Of a stretch of DNA of 64,000 bases, positions 30,202 through 43,868 are shown in pieces; within the stretch, counting starts at the first letter, position 1, and every line of letters begins with the position of its first letter. The translations under genes were made by a program, and so were the position numbers. Location of the stretch: positions 9,796,001 through 9,860,000 of the forward strand of contig NC_087092.1 of assembly GCF_963855985.1 (NCBI RefSeq). The letters are read 5' to 3'. This DNA is from Ostrinia nubilalis (Eukaryota; Arthropoda; Insecta; Lepidoptera; Crambidae). Below the pieces are notes generated by a model. That model was not told the origin of the DNA. It made no database searches and was given only the letters and a program-made list of their open reading frames with translations.

Positions 30202-33200
30202 AGACGGTCCTATAGTCACTGTGCATTGAAATTTATTACCTTACCTACTTAATTGGCAATAAGATTCAAAAGAAAGAAGGAGTTCAGTGCTCCGCCCAGT
30301 CGAATCTAAATCCGTTAGCAGCTTAGATAATTAAAGCGCTTTCCTTTGTTCACATTATCCCATTTAATGTAGTCGGCTTCAACGTCAGTAACGCCAAGCT
30401 ATAGACATTTTGCTGGCAGATCGTCCTTTGTGTATTCTATGGTTATTTTTCAATTGGTACTTTAGTAACTATACACCACTATTAAAACAATGTGTTGTAA
30501 TGTGAGGTCCCATTAACTAATAATTATAATCTTTCTTCTCGAACCCGTTACTACTTTACCTACATATAACTACCTACTGCTGCTTACGCGACGGCTTCCA
30601 GTAATTTATATTACCGATTTCATTTCCATTAATTCCATTAAGTCCAATCGTAGAACCCTTAGCCGAAATGTCTAACGAGTTGTTGTGTAAAATGTATTAA
30701 GCTTTGGACTAGATACTTACACGAGACTAACGCGCGCCACCATAGTGTGAACGGCCATTTCAGGCAGTATTGACACCTCACGATACGATTTGATAGTGAT
30801 TTTGTATCTCTAACTCGGAAGGAACTAACTACATACCTACTGCGAATAATCCTATTTTCCCAATTTTCACATTCTAGGTCTGCAATCTGCAATTTTAAAG
30901 CTGTACCACTATAGTATACCTACTGTGCTTGCTACAGTGGCGTATACGCCATCAGATTGGGGAAATAACTCGTGATTTAACTATTATTTTGTAAGTAAAA
31001 TTGTTAAGTATCATTTTTGAATCATACTTTTCAGTACTGCCAGAACCTTAGTTGCTTTAACGATATCTAGCGCTATTTTTTACACAAGAATTTTAATTTT
31101 TTCAGATCAGAATTTTAAAGATGATGGGGCACACATCTGTTCAAAATCAAAAAGGAACATGATAAAATGAAATGTTATTTAATGTAAATTACTAGCATAG
31201 ACTTGAGATAATAGCAGCAATAGCAATCTCATCAGACGTGTCTGAGAATCAGGCGCACGGATGGAGCAAAGCGTCGCTGAAACCGCTCAAATGGCTCTTA
31301 AAACTTTTGGGTCTGATTATTCCGGGAATCTGTTCGATTTCCACAACGCATCGTCAGCGATAGGCTTTCTGTAATAAAGTGTGAATTGATAAAGCCGGGA
31401 CGGGAGGCGCGGAGGCTGCGCGTGTCAAGGCCGCGTCCTCGACCGTGACCGCCCCCGCCCCGCTCGCACTCCGCAAGCAACTTTACCACTGGAAACTTAT
31501 TGGATTGTAATGGGCACACACTTCCTATGCTTCAGCAAACACATTAATCACTGTATTTGCATTGGACTTGGACATCTGTGCCCGTATAACACATGCGAGT
31601 AAAGTCGGTGTTGTCGGTAGAGGCGTAGAATAGAAGCGATCACGAAATCGAAACTATCTAGATACACAATATTACAATTAGCTTATCAACACTAAAAAGT
31701 TTTAATACACAGTTTGACATTCGGCTCAGTACAAAATACTCTAGCGCCTAGCGCATTTTTATAATATAAAAAAAATATTTTAACTACTAGCCCCATTATT
31801 TCTCCCGTGACATTTCATTTAATACATAATATAAACCTACGATGCAAAGTATGTAAATGGTATATCTAATTGTATTAAAATATAATCACAGGATTTCCGA
31901 GAGAGAAGCGTCCCCGAAGGTTTCACGGCAAGGAAGGCTCAAAGCTAACGCAAAAGCGGGAAGTCTTGGAAAATCCGGAACGTTTGGCTTACCTAGTTAC
32001 ATTGAATTTGCTTAAGGCCCTGAAGCTTTTGTTAGTGTTTTCCTAATTGCGTGAAATCATAATCAAAATAAAAATCAAGGTGGCGTTTTGAAAAAAATAA
32101 CTTTAATAAAACTTGGAGAATTTGCTATTTGACCTGAAGTAATTTCCCAATGAGCAAAGATTGAATTAAATTGAAAGTAAGTAATTCTGTTCCCTATTGA
32201 AAACATGTTAAGGTACATATTGGATAGCAAAGTCTGTGTTAAAGGTGAAATTATTTTTGGAGATATAAGATCTACTAAATGGGGTTACTGTCCTAACCTG
32301 AACTGTTATTAGCTACCATGACACCAAAATACAGCGACCACTTTCTTCATCCTTCCCTAATGATCAAAATATGAGACATTATAGGCATACCTAAAGTACC
32401 TAGTTAGTATTGATCTCTCTCATATCTTTTTTAATCTATTTTGGGTAATAATTTGAGATATTAGAAATAAGTCTCGTTTCTAAGGAATGCGAAGCGAGTA
32501 CGAAAATAATAAATGTGTAGATTGAATTATTCTGGTCTTTTATAGCCAATATATCAGTAAAAATAAACCTGTTTTTTTATAATTAATTATCGTAACCAAG
32601 AATGAATATCGTTTTTAAAAATAAAACATGTAGGTACGAGTCGGTAAGTATGTATATTTTTACACCGATTCATAGTAACGTTACTTATTAACATTTATGT
32701 AGCGGATCGATACGCCTGAACTCGATGTACTTACTAGACCTGCTGCTCAATTCACTGCAATTGGTGTGGGTGGTGGTCAATAAACTTAAATTTTCAAAAT
32801 GCGATTCTGCCATAGATTTTGTACGGCAAAGGGAAGCTATGATATTACTAGTTCGCGAACTCAATTGACTATAAACTATTTATTAACTACAGAGCTACTG
32901 AAAATTGATATTTACAGCAAATTGTAAACCGCAACTCAGTTTTCAGGACTGAATGGGTTGGTTAAGGTTAATGGGATGTTAAGAGAAGGTTTATCTTGGA
33001 ATCATTGATTAAATTATTTAGTGACCACTACTCAGGTCCTTATAATGAACCTTCAAAACGTATCCTGGGTAAGTAAACCAAGTGGAGTCTACTTCGAAAT
33101 GTGAAAAAATCAAATGGTCGTTTATTGCCAAATACGTGTACATTTGATGAGATTGAATCAGTAAACAGACCGAGTACCTCGCTTGGAAAATTGAGTTTCT

Positions 33201-33840
33201 GGAACGGCAATATAGGCTGTGAGCCTCAACGCCCACACATCGGCATACACGTGCCGCAGGTCATGTCATGGTGAAGGTCGCCCGGAGCGATCCACCCTGA
33301 AATACAGACCTCGGCCGTCGACCCCAAGGAAATCTTCCAGGGAACGTGACCTTGACCTTTACACGCGCACGCGCTCTTACGCTCACCCAGTACCCTGACC
33401 CCGTTACGAAAGAAACAGCCTATGTACTCAATTTGTACATAATGTATTACTAAACAATGCCGGCTTTCAAGTTCAGCGGATCGTGTTCCGGAACACATTA
33501 TCGTGATACGAGTTACAGAAAAACATTTTTTCTTTTGTTATTACTAAATGTTACCTTAGATACAAGGACCTACTTCTGCGTGTGGCTTCCCTTCCCCCGC
33601 GTCGCCCGCGAGTATTTCGGTCTGACACTAGAAAGTTATTAGGTAGTTAGGTACCCTGATCAAAACACTTTATTTCCAAAACAAAAAAAAAATTCTTGTC
33701 TGTATGACAAAATTATTAATACTAAAATTCATTTAACAGTATTTATACTCAAAAACTAGTGTAGAAAATGGAATATACATACATAAATACTATCTACTCT
33801 TATTTACTATCTATTTACTCTTCATCTTGGTACATATTAT
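30202..33840. other. Long spacer without recognised gene
   Basis: Mostly AT-rich. A GC-rich patch lies at 31390-31475 and a moderately GC-rich block at 33224-33420. The open frames here (up to about 90 codons) show no domains, splice context or codon pattern that I can support. Confidence 0.4.
33347..33359 (-). promoter_or_regulatory. Possible nuclear-receptor half-site pair
   Basis: Read on the minus strand it is AAGGTCAAGGTCA. It contains TCAAGGTCA, the extended half-site bound by FTZ-F1-type monomeric nuclear receptors. It lies in a GC-rich block about 15 kb upstream of the proposed E75 exon. A match this short can occur by chance. Confidence 0.25.
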
Positions 33841-34060
33841 TATGTTGCAGTCAAAACTCATAATTGTTCACACAAAATCATAACACTTTGTATGAATTTT
33901 TACTAATTGGTATAATTTTAAATCAGGCGATACCACTTTTGACTGATTTATTGCAGTTAAAAGTGCTTTTGACTAACGCCCTTGGTCAAAACCACTTTTA
34001 ACTGGAAAAATTAGTCAAAAGTGATATTGACCAAGAGCATCAGTTTTGACTGTAACACAT
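33841..34060. mobile_element. Small inverted-repeat element, about 220 bp, built from GTCAAAAGTG motifs
   Basis: TTGCAGTCAAAACT on the left is mirrored by AGTTTTGACTGTAA on the right. The interior repeats AGTCAAAAGTG and its complement about five times. CCTTGGTCAAAACCACTTTT also occurs in the hAT MITE at 11136-11343. Confidence 0.6.
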
Positions 34061-35009
34061 ACACTACGGTAGGTAGCACGTCAGATTATAGCTTTTGAAG
34101 CAAAATGGAACCTTTTACAAGAGTCGTAAGGCACCTTTGGCACCTTTTACAAGACCTCTTAGGTCGAAAGCTTGATAAGATTTACGCTCGCCGCTATTAC
34201 GGGCTTAGGGGTCTGTCTGTCTCGGCGTCAATTAACCTTCTTCATAGAAATGCGTACCTACCAAATTGAAAATTATTATCAAATACTCAGGTTTAGCTTG
34301 TAGACTGTCAACAGAATCACAACATACGGCCATTTATGCCGTATAATTATTATTATGTAGGGTTTCCCTGAAATTATGAATTTTAGTAAGTAAAGATGTA
34401 TCTTAACAAAAGAACTTAAAAGGCAAAGAAAGATTCGGTGCTTGTGGTTTTATCGCGAACTTTACAAACTAGCATTTAACAACAAAGCTACAACTTGTTA
34501 CACAATTATGGTGGTACAAAAAGATAGAGAAGAGGATGGGAAGGCGGTTACGGAACCTTCACTGTAAGAGTCAGATTCGCACTTGATGGTTAAATTAAAA
34601 TTATGAGTAAACCTACGCCTAAGTAGTGGTGGCTCGAGTTAATTGGTTTTCTATTGTATCAACCTTAACGCATTTAATTAAAGTGTTAATTCACATAGTG
34701 ATTAACTTTGTTAATAAATTAAATTAGTAGGTGTTATGATCTTACTCTTGCTAGTACTGTACTTCATTTAAATATTTAATCTTTAACATAAAGGGTGATA
34801 TAAATATATATCTAAAATAGAGCTAATTAGTTCTCTTGGTCATCTTAGGTCCGGGTGAAGTCCTCATAATCACCATTTTAACCACAGGACGAAGGACTGA
34901 GAACCAAAGGACTGAAAGAAGTGAGCGGAGCAAACAAGTAGTAAGTGGAATTGTAACGGTGGAGTTATATCAGGCGCGCCGCCGCAATGTACTCGTACTA
35001 ATGTAGTCG
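34061..35009. other. Spacer without recognised features
   Basis: AT-rich with no supported gene. A short duplicated ACCTTTTACAAGA block is at about 34110-34155. Confidence 0.35.
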
Positions 35010-35480
35010 TGCAGACGATATCTAACTTTGGACACTTTCCACCCTGTAGGTTGCGTCGGGAAATGCTTTGCGCATACCCACTGGCCGATGGGGACAGTCA
35101 GTGGGTTATGTGGGTCTCTCTCTGCCAGGAGGACGGGGCCTACCCACTAAAACCCGATGGTCCTCTGGGGCCATTGAAACGAAGCCGCGAGTTATTGTCC
35201 TAAATGTTGGACATTCGTCCGCGGCTCCGTCGCAGGCTACGGCTTGCTCTTGGGCGAGCCCCTCCAGCTTCAAGGGGAACGGTGTCCGCTAACGGCGCAC
35301 TGGACACTGGCTGGTAGGCGGCCGCTAGGCATCCCCACACCCGGTGGTCGAGGCCCCTACCTAAGGACGAGCGTGGAGGTTATAAACCCTCCTGCGGCGT
35401 CCTGGACGACATAGGGGCGTCAGCCGAAGCCTCTCGCTCCATCTCCGCCGCCTCCTTCTGCGACATAACTCGTAGAAAAG
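35010..35480 (+). repeat. GC-rich block, possibly a LINE 5' region
   Basis: This 470-base block is sharply more GC-rich than its flanks. One plus frame reads YPLADGDSQWVMWVSLCQED and PLKPDGPLGPLKRS before a stop; no known domain is recognised. The abrupt composition change suggests an inserted fragment, perhaps a retroelement 5' region, but a CpG-rich regulatory block is possible. Confidence 0.3.
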
Positions 35481-36046
35481 CGCCTAAGTTAACTATTATA
35501 CCTGTCAGCGTCTAATGAAGACGCGGGGTGAATTAAGTGCTTTCCTACGCGTTACTGCAGAACTTAAATTGTTTTCTCTTATTACATAACATTATCTTTA
35601 GCGAAGGTTTTTTTAAATATTAAGCGTGCCAGCCGCTAAAACCTAAAGATATGGTCGGTCGATTCTGTCGCGAACATTGTTCTCCCGGTGTGGCAACACA
35701 AGAGGAGTAATGGTAACGGAACACTAAACTCGGATCGGAACAAGTTTTCGGACAGGTCTGCGCAAAGAGCCACCCTTTACAGCTACCTCTGCGACTCTCA
35801 CAACCCCGTCGTGTCCCAGAAAAATTCTAGTAATGCGGCCGATTTTCATTATAGTTTAAACTGGCTAGTTATCTGCGCTTAGCTTTCTTGTGTGATTTGG
35901 CCATTAGTAGGTATGCGTTAATTTAAGCGTCACTTGTAAATCTCATTTTTTCAGGAATAATAACCTACCTTATTTTATTTAAATTCAAAATTATTAAGGT
36001 ATATTACTTAGATGTAAATGCTAAATGTTAAGGATGGTATAGTTAT
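35481..36046. other. Spacer without recognised features
   Basis: Nothing supportable on either strand. Confidence 0.35.
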
Positions 36047-36510
36047 ACAGGGTGGAATTTTGTAATGCCACCTGACGGGAAAGTACCCTTAATGCTGTAA
36101 ATAGAAAATTTAACTCAAAGAAAACATTCCTTCATTTTTGAAAAGAAAAAGAACTGCATTCAAAGATTTCCGAAAATTCACCACCATAGCATAACATTTT
36201 CTGTAAATAATTAAAATTATTTAATATTTCATGGTTTTGCCTTTCATTTAATTTATTAAGTTTATTACAGAGATTTCATTCTTATACTTAACCCTAAAGA
36301 TCGATGAAATAAAAAATACAGGGTGTAATTTTTAACAGATTTTCGTTGGTTCGATTCCTGGGTGTGGCTAGCAAATTTTTGTAAATCTTGGAATGCAGTT
36401 TTATTTCTTTTCAAAAATAAAGGAATGTTTTCTTTGAGTAAAATTTTCTATCTACAATATTAAAAGTACTTTCCTTTCCCTCCAGGTGGTACTTCAAAAT
36501 TCCACCCTGT
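36047..36510. mobile_element. TIR element with ACAGGGTGG ends, 464 bp
   Basis: ACAGGGTGGAATTTTG at the left is mirrored at the right (CAAAATTCCACCCTGT). Similarity extends about 140 bases inward, through AAAGAAAACATTCCTT and TTTTCAAAAATAAAGG-type blocks. AT/TA flanks both sides. A further ACAGGGTGTAATTTT start is inside at about 36319. The tips resemble those of the foldback at 8164-9875. Confidence 0.75.
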
Positions 36511-37929
36511 ATATAGGTTAAGAATAAGTAAAAGCATAATTATACTACGGCGTCTGACATTCCCGATCCACCTACCACTTTTTCAGAGAACGCCATGAAA
36601 ATATGTGATATTTTCTATAAGAGTTTCAGCTCTGGTTTACGTCTTAATTTGTGCAAATTTCATGAAGATTAAGTCCACATCTCACCCATTAAAGCTTGTT
36701 ATTTCATATTAATATCAAGCTAAATAAATCATGATTAAACACACATAAAATCATCAACTGAAATGAAAATGGATTAACCAAATAGTGTAACAGATTAGTG
36801 TCCACCAAAATTTCAGTATTTACCTACTGTTTCTGAAGTTTAACAACCTCGTAGCTCCAAGAATTCGTAGCGAGAGGCGCGATCTACGACTACGAGACTA
36901 CGTAGAAATTGTAGATTAACTAGTGAATTGTTTGACCAGGCTTAGGCAACAGTTAGGGCACTTACACTCTAAATATTAGTTTTTGACCCGTAGATCTAGC
37001 ATAGTCGCCGACCTAATCTCTCGTTCACCCAATCGCTGCCACCAAATAGTGCGGTTAGTCTTGAAACAAGAACTTGAAAATGTATCATGTTTTAATCAGA
37101 TACTCTCTTATTACTCCATATTCTATTGTTTATTGCTTTACCACATTTAAGTAGTGCATTTAAATTAGGTCATACAATTTTTTACAAAGTCGTTCTTTTT
37201 TAGACGTCCAATTTGAAATAACGTACAATTGTATTCATTGCCTTTGCGTGCGACAACGACCGCACCTAGCTAACGTAATATTTGTTTAATTACATCTTTA
37301 CTCAATATTTTTTATTTTATCATTTAATTGGGTTGAGATATATCGCTTATTATTATTGTGTATTACTTGTCATGCATGGTCACACAGAGCTAGGTTTTAA
37401 AGTGCATTACTACAACTAACTTGGACAGTGAAATTGTTAAGAATTATTAGATACAATTTGAGCGCAATTACAAAATTTTTGTACATCATATTATTAAGAT
37501 ATTAATTGTTTACAATAAACATTTTATATGATGTTGATTTTAATTTATTTGAATTTAACAAAGAAGATTTGAGATTCATAATTTTATAAGAAAAAGTACC
37601 TACAGCCATAACTTGAGATCGAACCGTGAATTGTTAATAGAAAAAAAAGTAAGGTTTTGTTATTAACCCTAAGTTGAAAGCGCATTAAAGCACGATAGAC
37701 ACGACACACAGTTTATGTTAAATATATTTTAGCAAGTTTGCAGTGTCTTTTACAAGAAGAACAAATCACCGTCGCGAAGTTTATAGTTTACGAGTAGGGT
37801 GTGTCACGAAACGAAATGAACTTGAAAAAAAAAAAACAATGCGCCATCGTTTCATTGTCTCAAGTATGCGACTGGGTAATCGGTTTCATTAGTTCAAACG
37901 AATCAACGAGAGCCGAGACTCGATGAGAG
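36511..37929. other. Spacer without recognised gene
   Basis: AT-rich; no supported features. Confidence 0.35.
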
Positions 37930-38120
37930 CGAAGTAAAAACCGTGCTGAGGCCGCCGGATACGGGTTCCCGATGGAGCGGCGGGAGGCGGGCGCGGGGCG
38001 CGGCTCCGGGAGTGCATCGGGACATTGACTGTCTGGCCCTGCCTGCGTTATCTGCAGTTGCCCTTTCGTACGATGCACCGTAAACCCTCCTGCCACCCCC
38101 TGGGAGGCACCAGACTACTG
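37930..38120. other. Isolated GC-rich island
   Basis: About 190 bases rich in G, C and CpG in an AT-rich setting. Both strands have short open frames, but I find no splice-supported exon. It may be an enhancer, a promoter of an unseen transcript or an inserted fragment. Confidence 0.35.
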
Positions 38121-38544
38121 CAGCCCCCTCAGAAATTTTCCAGAATTCGCTATTGACCTGAAATAAGATGGTAAACAAGTTGGTAGATGGTTTGTTATTT
38201 TGTTGAGTATGTTTCATCAAAGGAACGCTAGTAAAAAGTAATATGCTTTGATTTTGTTGTAAACTCATTTAAAATGCAATGAAAAATACCTCCACTCCAA
38301 AATCAATTTTATAGCTCGTGTGACTACTAATTTATTTAAAAAAAAGTTATAGGTATTATGATAATAAAGTAGGTATAACAGCAATTACGCTAATTCTATA
38401 TGACGTAAGGTCACAAGATAGAAAAGTAGTAAGATACAGCACCTTTGATTAATTATTTAGTGGTTATAGATAGATAGAGTTTACATTCTAAGAGCTGCAA
38501 CCGCGACACACAGTATCGCTCTAAAATCGCCAGACTACGAACAA

Positions 38545-38760
38545 ATGTTGAAGAGACGTGTTTACAAATATCCCGTTCCAACAGTTCAAACCTCCTTCGC
38601 AAAACGTCAACCGCAGAATCTCTTACCCCGGATATATAATGCCATCTGTCGAAAAGTAAATATAAAGGGATCTACTACGTATGAGGCCAAACGTTTGATT
38701 GAAACTTGGTTAAAAACACAAGATTATGCTGAGACCGAAGATATTCTAACCTAATCCTCC
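38545..38760 (+). pseudogene. LINE reverse-transcriptase C-terminal fragment
   Basis: The 69-codon frame contains VPTVQTSFAKRQPQNLLPRI followed by YNAICRKV and a helical ETWLKTQDY tail. This resembles the end of CR1/Jockey-group polyproteins (P-x-V-x-T-x2-A..PxIYN). A CA-rich microsatellite and a TATTATT tail follow (up to 39185), as in a LINE 3' end. The rest is missing through 5' truncation. Confidence 0.55.
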
Positions 38761-38765
38761 TTTGA

Positions 38766-38862
38766 CACGCACACACACACATACACACCACACACGCACA
38801 CGTACAGGCACACACACCCACCCACACACACACACACACCCACACACACACACGCACACACC
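38766..38862 (+). repeat. Compound (CA)n microsatellite
   Basis: Imperfect CA runs with GC, TA and CC interruptions, inside the 3' UTR of the LINE fragment. Open frames across it on the minus strand are artefacts. Confidence 0.95.
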
Positions 38863-39139
38863 TTCCTATTACCAATTTTAATTAAGATTTTTAATTAAAA
38901 CCGTACATACCAATTTTGAAAAAAATTCTAAATTTCAATTTCCTATAATGTAATTGTTATCAAAATAGTATTTAATTGACTGTTTAATATTTACCTTACA
39001 TATCATTCTGCCACTAGCTTAAAAGTAAAACTGTTTGTCCGACTGCTACTGTAATTTACTTTTAGAGTTGTGTTATTTGGCAGCTGCGATACAAGCGTGA
39101 GCTTAGTGCAGAAGCCGCTGAAAATGTTAAGTCTGTACT

Positions 39140-39185
39140 ACTTAACAGAAATAAAGCTATTATTTATTATTATTTATTATTATTA
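39140..39185 (+). repeat. LINE tail with AATAAA and (TAT)n run
   Basis: AACAGAAATAAAGCTATTAT is followed by TTATTATTATT-type repeats. It marks the likely 3' end of the LINE remnant that begins before 38545. Confidence 0.55.
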
Positions 39186-41560
39186 AGAGTTGGCCTTTCC
39201 TTCCGGATATCTGGATTCGATGCTCAGGAGGGCACAAATTATTTTTATGAAAATCACACCAAAACTTTTAACAATACGAGTAGGTAGGCAGTTAGGGGCT
39301 TAGTAAGTAACGTGGTAAGGTTAATTCCGATAAATCGTTTATTTTTGTTCTTCGAAGATTCCTTCGACTTTGCTAAAAAATACGCTTCGTTCAATTTAAA
39401 TTTTGAAATTTTCAACCACAATAAATATTTATTTCTTTTATTACAAGTTAGAAACAATAATGATATGAGTATCACAACATCCACGGAACAAATAGACAAC
39501 ACGTACACATTAATTATCAGGGGATGAGAGAGACCGGGGACCTTGACGGGATATGAGGTCAACATTTTATTCAGAGAGCTGAGATATGCGTCCCTTTTTA
39601 GATGTATAATGTACGACTGGTGTTGTTTTCCCGAGGGCGTGATATTACGATAATACATAAATTATTGCCAATAAGCCTTGAACCTGAAGTGTAAGGACCT
39701 ACGCGATGCACGTGCGTTGTTTATTGACCATTGTTCAATATAACAGCCCGCTATCGTGATACGGTCATAGTCATAGCATTATGTTATAACTAATATGTAT
39801 TACGTGCTTATTCAACGCGATTACGAATTGACCTTTGTTAAAAACAAAATCATCAAAATATTTTTTCTGAATAACAAAATTATATAATTTTCATACTTAC
39901 CTAGGTAGACTACAGCTCATCAAGCTAACATACACTCGTAATTATTTATCATAGTTGTATGGGCGATTTTATAGCAAAAATGTACCTTCGTCTTTACGCA
40001 CGTGTAACTACGTGTAATAGTTTGAGAGAATAATTAATTTGAAGATGATTATTGGGCTCTGATAAATGTTAGTGACGCACTTTGCTTAAGTGAAGCAGCA
40101 AATCGATAGCACAGCGTTGAATAGAGCTCTGTGATTGGTTCGCGTGTGACCCTGTGCGTCCACGCGCACTGTGAGTCCTCATAGTAATGTTTGTGAATAC
40201 GGGCGTAAGTCTTTAAAAACCCGACTGAAATATGTTTGTGATGATCGTTATAAAATTTTAATTGTTCTTAAAAAATATTCCAAATGAAATCCAAAATGGC
40301 TTTAAAAAGGAAAAGGCAAATCCACATCGCGCTGCTCTTATCTAAAGCACGCACGCGCGCGTTTGCGTATTTTAGTTGTGCTGTTGCGGGTAAAAAATAG
40401 GCACTAGGTTAACTAATATATTGATTGGAATTTCCATTTACAAGTGCAAAACATTAATTTATGGCTATCACTTTCATTTTTAATAAAAAGTTGTACCTAT
40501 ACTTTTGAATAATAAAATTCCAAAAAGTGTTAGTTTCTAAAAATGGAAAGTACCTATCCAGGAAACCACAAAGGTAGCGCTTATCTATATCGCGCGTTAC
40601 TTCTTTGTTTCAGTTACTTTATAAAAGTAGGTAATTTAACAGTGTAATTTTAATAAACCTGATGTATAATCGGACTAGAGCTGTCGTAAAGCCTAATGTA
40701 ATGTTTAAAAAAGCGATCTGTGACAACAATCAAGGTCGGCCATAATACTCTGTTCACTGTTTTGGGCTTTGTGACCTTGGAGAGTGCGTCCTCGAGCCAA
40801 GTCAACGACAGCCAGGACCTCGGTTCGTGCTGTGAACCCTCCCCCCTGCCCGGGCCGGTTCAACCTCGCCCCACCCCCAAACCGACTAACTTCCAGAAAT
40901 TTAATGAACTTAAGAATATAACCGTATCTAGAGTTAGAATTTTGGTGTAAATAAGTCGGAAACTTATTCTGCTTCATGGATTTTCTTAATGTCTAGGCTA
41001 GCGCAATAATTAAATGATGCCTTTTGTCTGAGAGATAGCTTACTACCCGTAGGTACTTTCTACTGATTTACTTAATTACCGTAAAGATTTTATAAATAAG
41101 TACCTATAGAGGTAATTGATACCATAATCAGGTTACTTGTTTGTTGTATTAGTATCAGATAGTTAAGTAAACAGATTATCTACACCTCCCCATGATAGTA
41201 AACTAATTAAATCTTTACGAAAAACTCGATACTACTAGGGATATTCTCATAAAAATGTTTGCTATCGTTGCTGTTAATATCAAAGGTTTATCTCAGACTT
41301 CGTATATCAATCTCTGCAGAACACTAAAATCGAAATATTAATTAATTAATTGAAATTACACAACATCGCGCTGCTGTAAGCGGTGACTAATTACGCCTTT
41401 AGCTTTGGCACTGGAAAGACTTCCAAGCAGATGGTTTAATAAGATTTGTGGCTTGCTGCTAATCTGTATTGGTTGCAGGGCGAAGGGTGCGGCGGGCGCG
41501 AGGGCATCGACTGCAAGCGCGGCCGACATTGAGTTACCCTTGCAAGGGCATTCCTTAGCG
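39186..41560. other. Spacer without recognised gene
   Basis: A GC-richer patch at about 40740-40890 has open frames on both strands but no splice or domain support. The rest is AT-rich. Confidence 0.35.
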
Positions 41561-41882
41561 TTGCCAGATCCGTTTTTCTTAAAATCGGGACAAAGCGGGA
41601 TTCTGGGACGAAAAGTCGGGACGTGGAAAAGGGCATTACGTACCATAATTTGTTTACTGCTATAATAATAGATAGGCCCAAAGGATGTGTGGGAGTGACT
41701 TTCAAATGGCATAAGGTTTGCTTTTGTGTTATAAATGTTGAGTGAGAAAGTTTTAAATAACTTAAATAATTAAGTAGATTTTGTTCTTTAGCGGGTTTTT
41801 CAGCATCCTCATGGTATTGATGGGAAGCGTCCTGGGAGCATTTAAAAATGGGACCGCCCTCCGAAAGCGGGACATCTGGCAA
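41561..41882. repeat. Inverted-repeat element with TTGCCAGAT ends, about 322 bp
   Basis: TTGCCAGATCCG on the left faces CGGGACATCTGGCAA on the right. Just inside are ATCGGGACAAAGCGGGA and ATGGGACCGCCC blocks. Target duplication is unclear and the family is unknown. Confidence 0.5.
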
Positions 41883-43660
41883 TACTAGAACTCCTCTACT
41901 GCAGTTTTCAAGGCCTGGACCAAACTCACCCGCTCTTAGATACAGCTTAGCCTATTGTCAGCGGGCATACAGTTCCATGCACTATTGACATTGAAACTTT
42001 GCCGTAACAAGGGTTCAATTATACGAAAATATGCAAATTCAAAATGAAGTCGAGCTCAGTTATTATTTAATTAGCTTCAATTTATCTCATAGAAAGGATT
42101 GTAAATGATTATTTAGTGTAATTGGTAGTTAGGTGATTAATACGTCTAATTAAATTTTATTGAATGGGGCTTACGAGAGGTATTAGCTTACTGTTAATAC
42201 TTTGAGAGTTAATTTATTGAACTAGAATATGACCAGTTATGGCTGTTTTTAATAGCATAGTAAAAATATAAGCACGTGCCTAATTTGCGAAGCTTTTATG
42301 ATACGAGTAAGCCTAGATAACGCAGTGAATGTAATGGACGGAACTAATAAAAACTATGAACTCCTTTAGGCTGCTCATCTCCACAGTAAAGCTTTATTTT
42401 GATCTATATTCTGAGTGTAAGCTGTTATAAAATTAAAAAAAAAACACCTGAATGCAATAGTTTTCGTAGTAAAAGGCTTTTACTTTCGTGTTCATAAAAA
42501 TGTGTTATAAGATATTTTACTGTACGAGTAGGTATCTATGTTACATTATACTTAGTAGCTGCTTTAGTCCAAGTCATGTCTCATACTTATAACGTGTCTT
42601 ATCAAATCATGGTACAAATTCCTTTTAAATCTTAGAAGTCTGTTGATTTCTCAAGCATCTACTAGGTATGTATTTGTAGAAGCGGATACAGTTCACCACA
42701 CGGTCTCCCGCCGTCTCTCCCAGTTGGCGGACTGTCTGGCGCAGTCAACGCGGTTTCCTACTGCGGGTTTCACTTGGTAATATAGCGCATCTGGTTTCCT
42801 CCACTTTTCCCTTTAAAATCAATCATCCGCTCTATGGAGTCGTTATTCCGCTTAGAGATACGAGTATGTTGAAATTATAAGGTATATGCGATTGTACTAC
42901 GGCCGACAAACGCTACGTGATGCCTAGCTCCTGTCTGTACCTACATGTGTTTGTTTATACCAACGTGGGGCACATTAACTTTCCGAATATCTACCTCTAT
43001 CCATTACCACATTTGTTTGGTTATTTATATTATAATAACGGAGAGGCAAAAGTATTGGCGGTAGAAGCAGAGTGGCTAACTATCAGAAAATAAAAGGAAA
43101 TGCATTGTTCAAGGAAGTGTTGTAACAATTGAAAGAGGCTTGTTTACAGGATTGCACACCCATCACGAAAGCAGCAGTTTCAGGCGTTATTTAAGATCGA
43201 GAGAAGAGTTCAGTAACTTTTAAGTGGATTTAATCGGTATTGAGTATAATTACATTAATTTACATTATTAAGTTAAATATCAAGTGTAAGTACGAGTATT
43301 ATTCCATATACTAGATACATAATTACTTAATAATAATATGATCTCTCATTATTTCTAATTACTATTAATATTTTAATTTTGAATATAGGTAAAAAAGTTC
43401 GTTTCATTTTCCTTGGATTTCGTCGTCGTGGAAAACTATTTTCTTGCAAAGTGTTAACTTGCAAACAGGACAATATGAGCTTTATATCTATATCTGAATA
43501 CCGACATAAAAAGTGGGTAAAGTTAAATATGAAGGGTCCACTAATAAGGCACATATTCAAATAGCACCGTGTTACAATAATTTTTGTATTTCGACCAAAC
43601 ATCCGTCTCTGGGTCATTAAAAAATAAAGATTTATTACTGAATTTTGACTTTATTTAATA
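41883..43660. other. Spacer without recognised gene
   Basis: AT-rich; no supported features. A 96-codon minus frame near 43327 has no recognisable domain. Confidence 0.35.
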
Positions 43661-43868
43661 CTAGCTTTCCGCCCGCGGCTTCGCGCGCGTGGACCCCTGA
43701 ACCCTATTTTTTTCCAAAATAAAATTTAGCCTATGTTACTCGTGGATAATGTAGCTTTCGAATGGTGAAAGAATTTTTTAAAACGGTCCAGTAGTTTTTC
43801 AGCCTATTCATTACAACCAAACAAACAAACAAACAAAGTTTTCCTCTTTATAATATTAGTATAGATAG
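43661..43868 (+). repeat. RTE-type LINE 3' tail, about 208 bp
   Basis: It starts CTAGCTTTCCGCCCGCGGCT, has AACGGTCCAGTAGTTTTTCA, a short CAAA run (43814-43838), and ends TTTATAATATTAGTATAGAT. It is a near-complete copy of the tail also seen at 14540-14890 and 7474. Confidence 0.7.

Noticed and set aside
38675..38875. 66-codon Val/Cys-rich frame
   Set aside because: Translation of a CA microsatellite.
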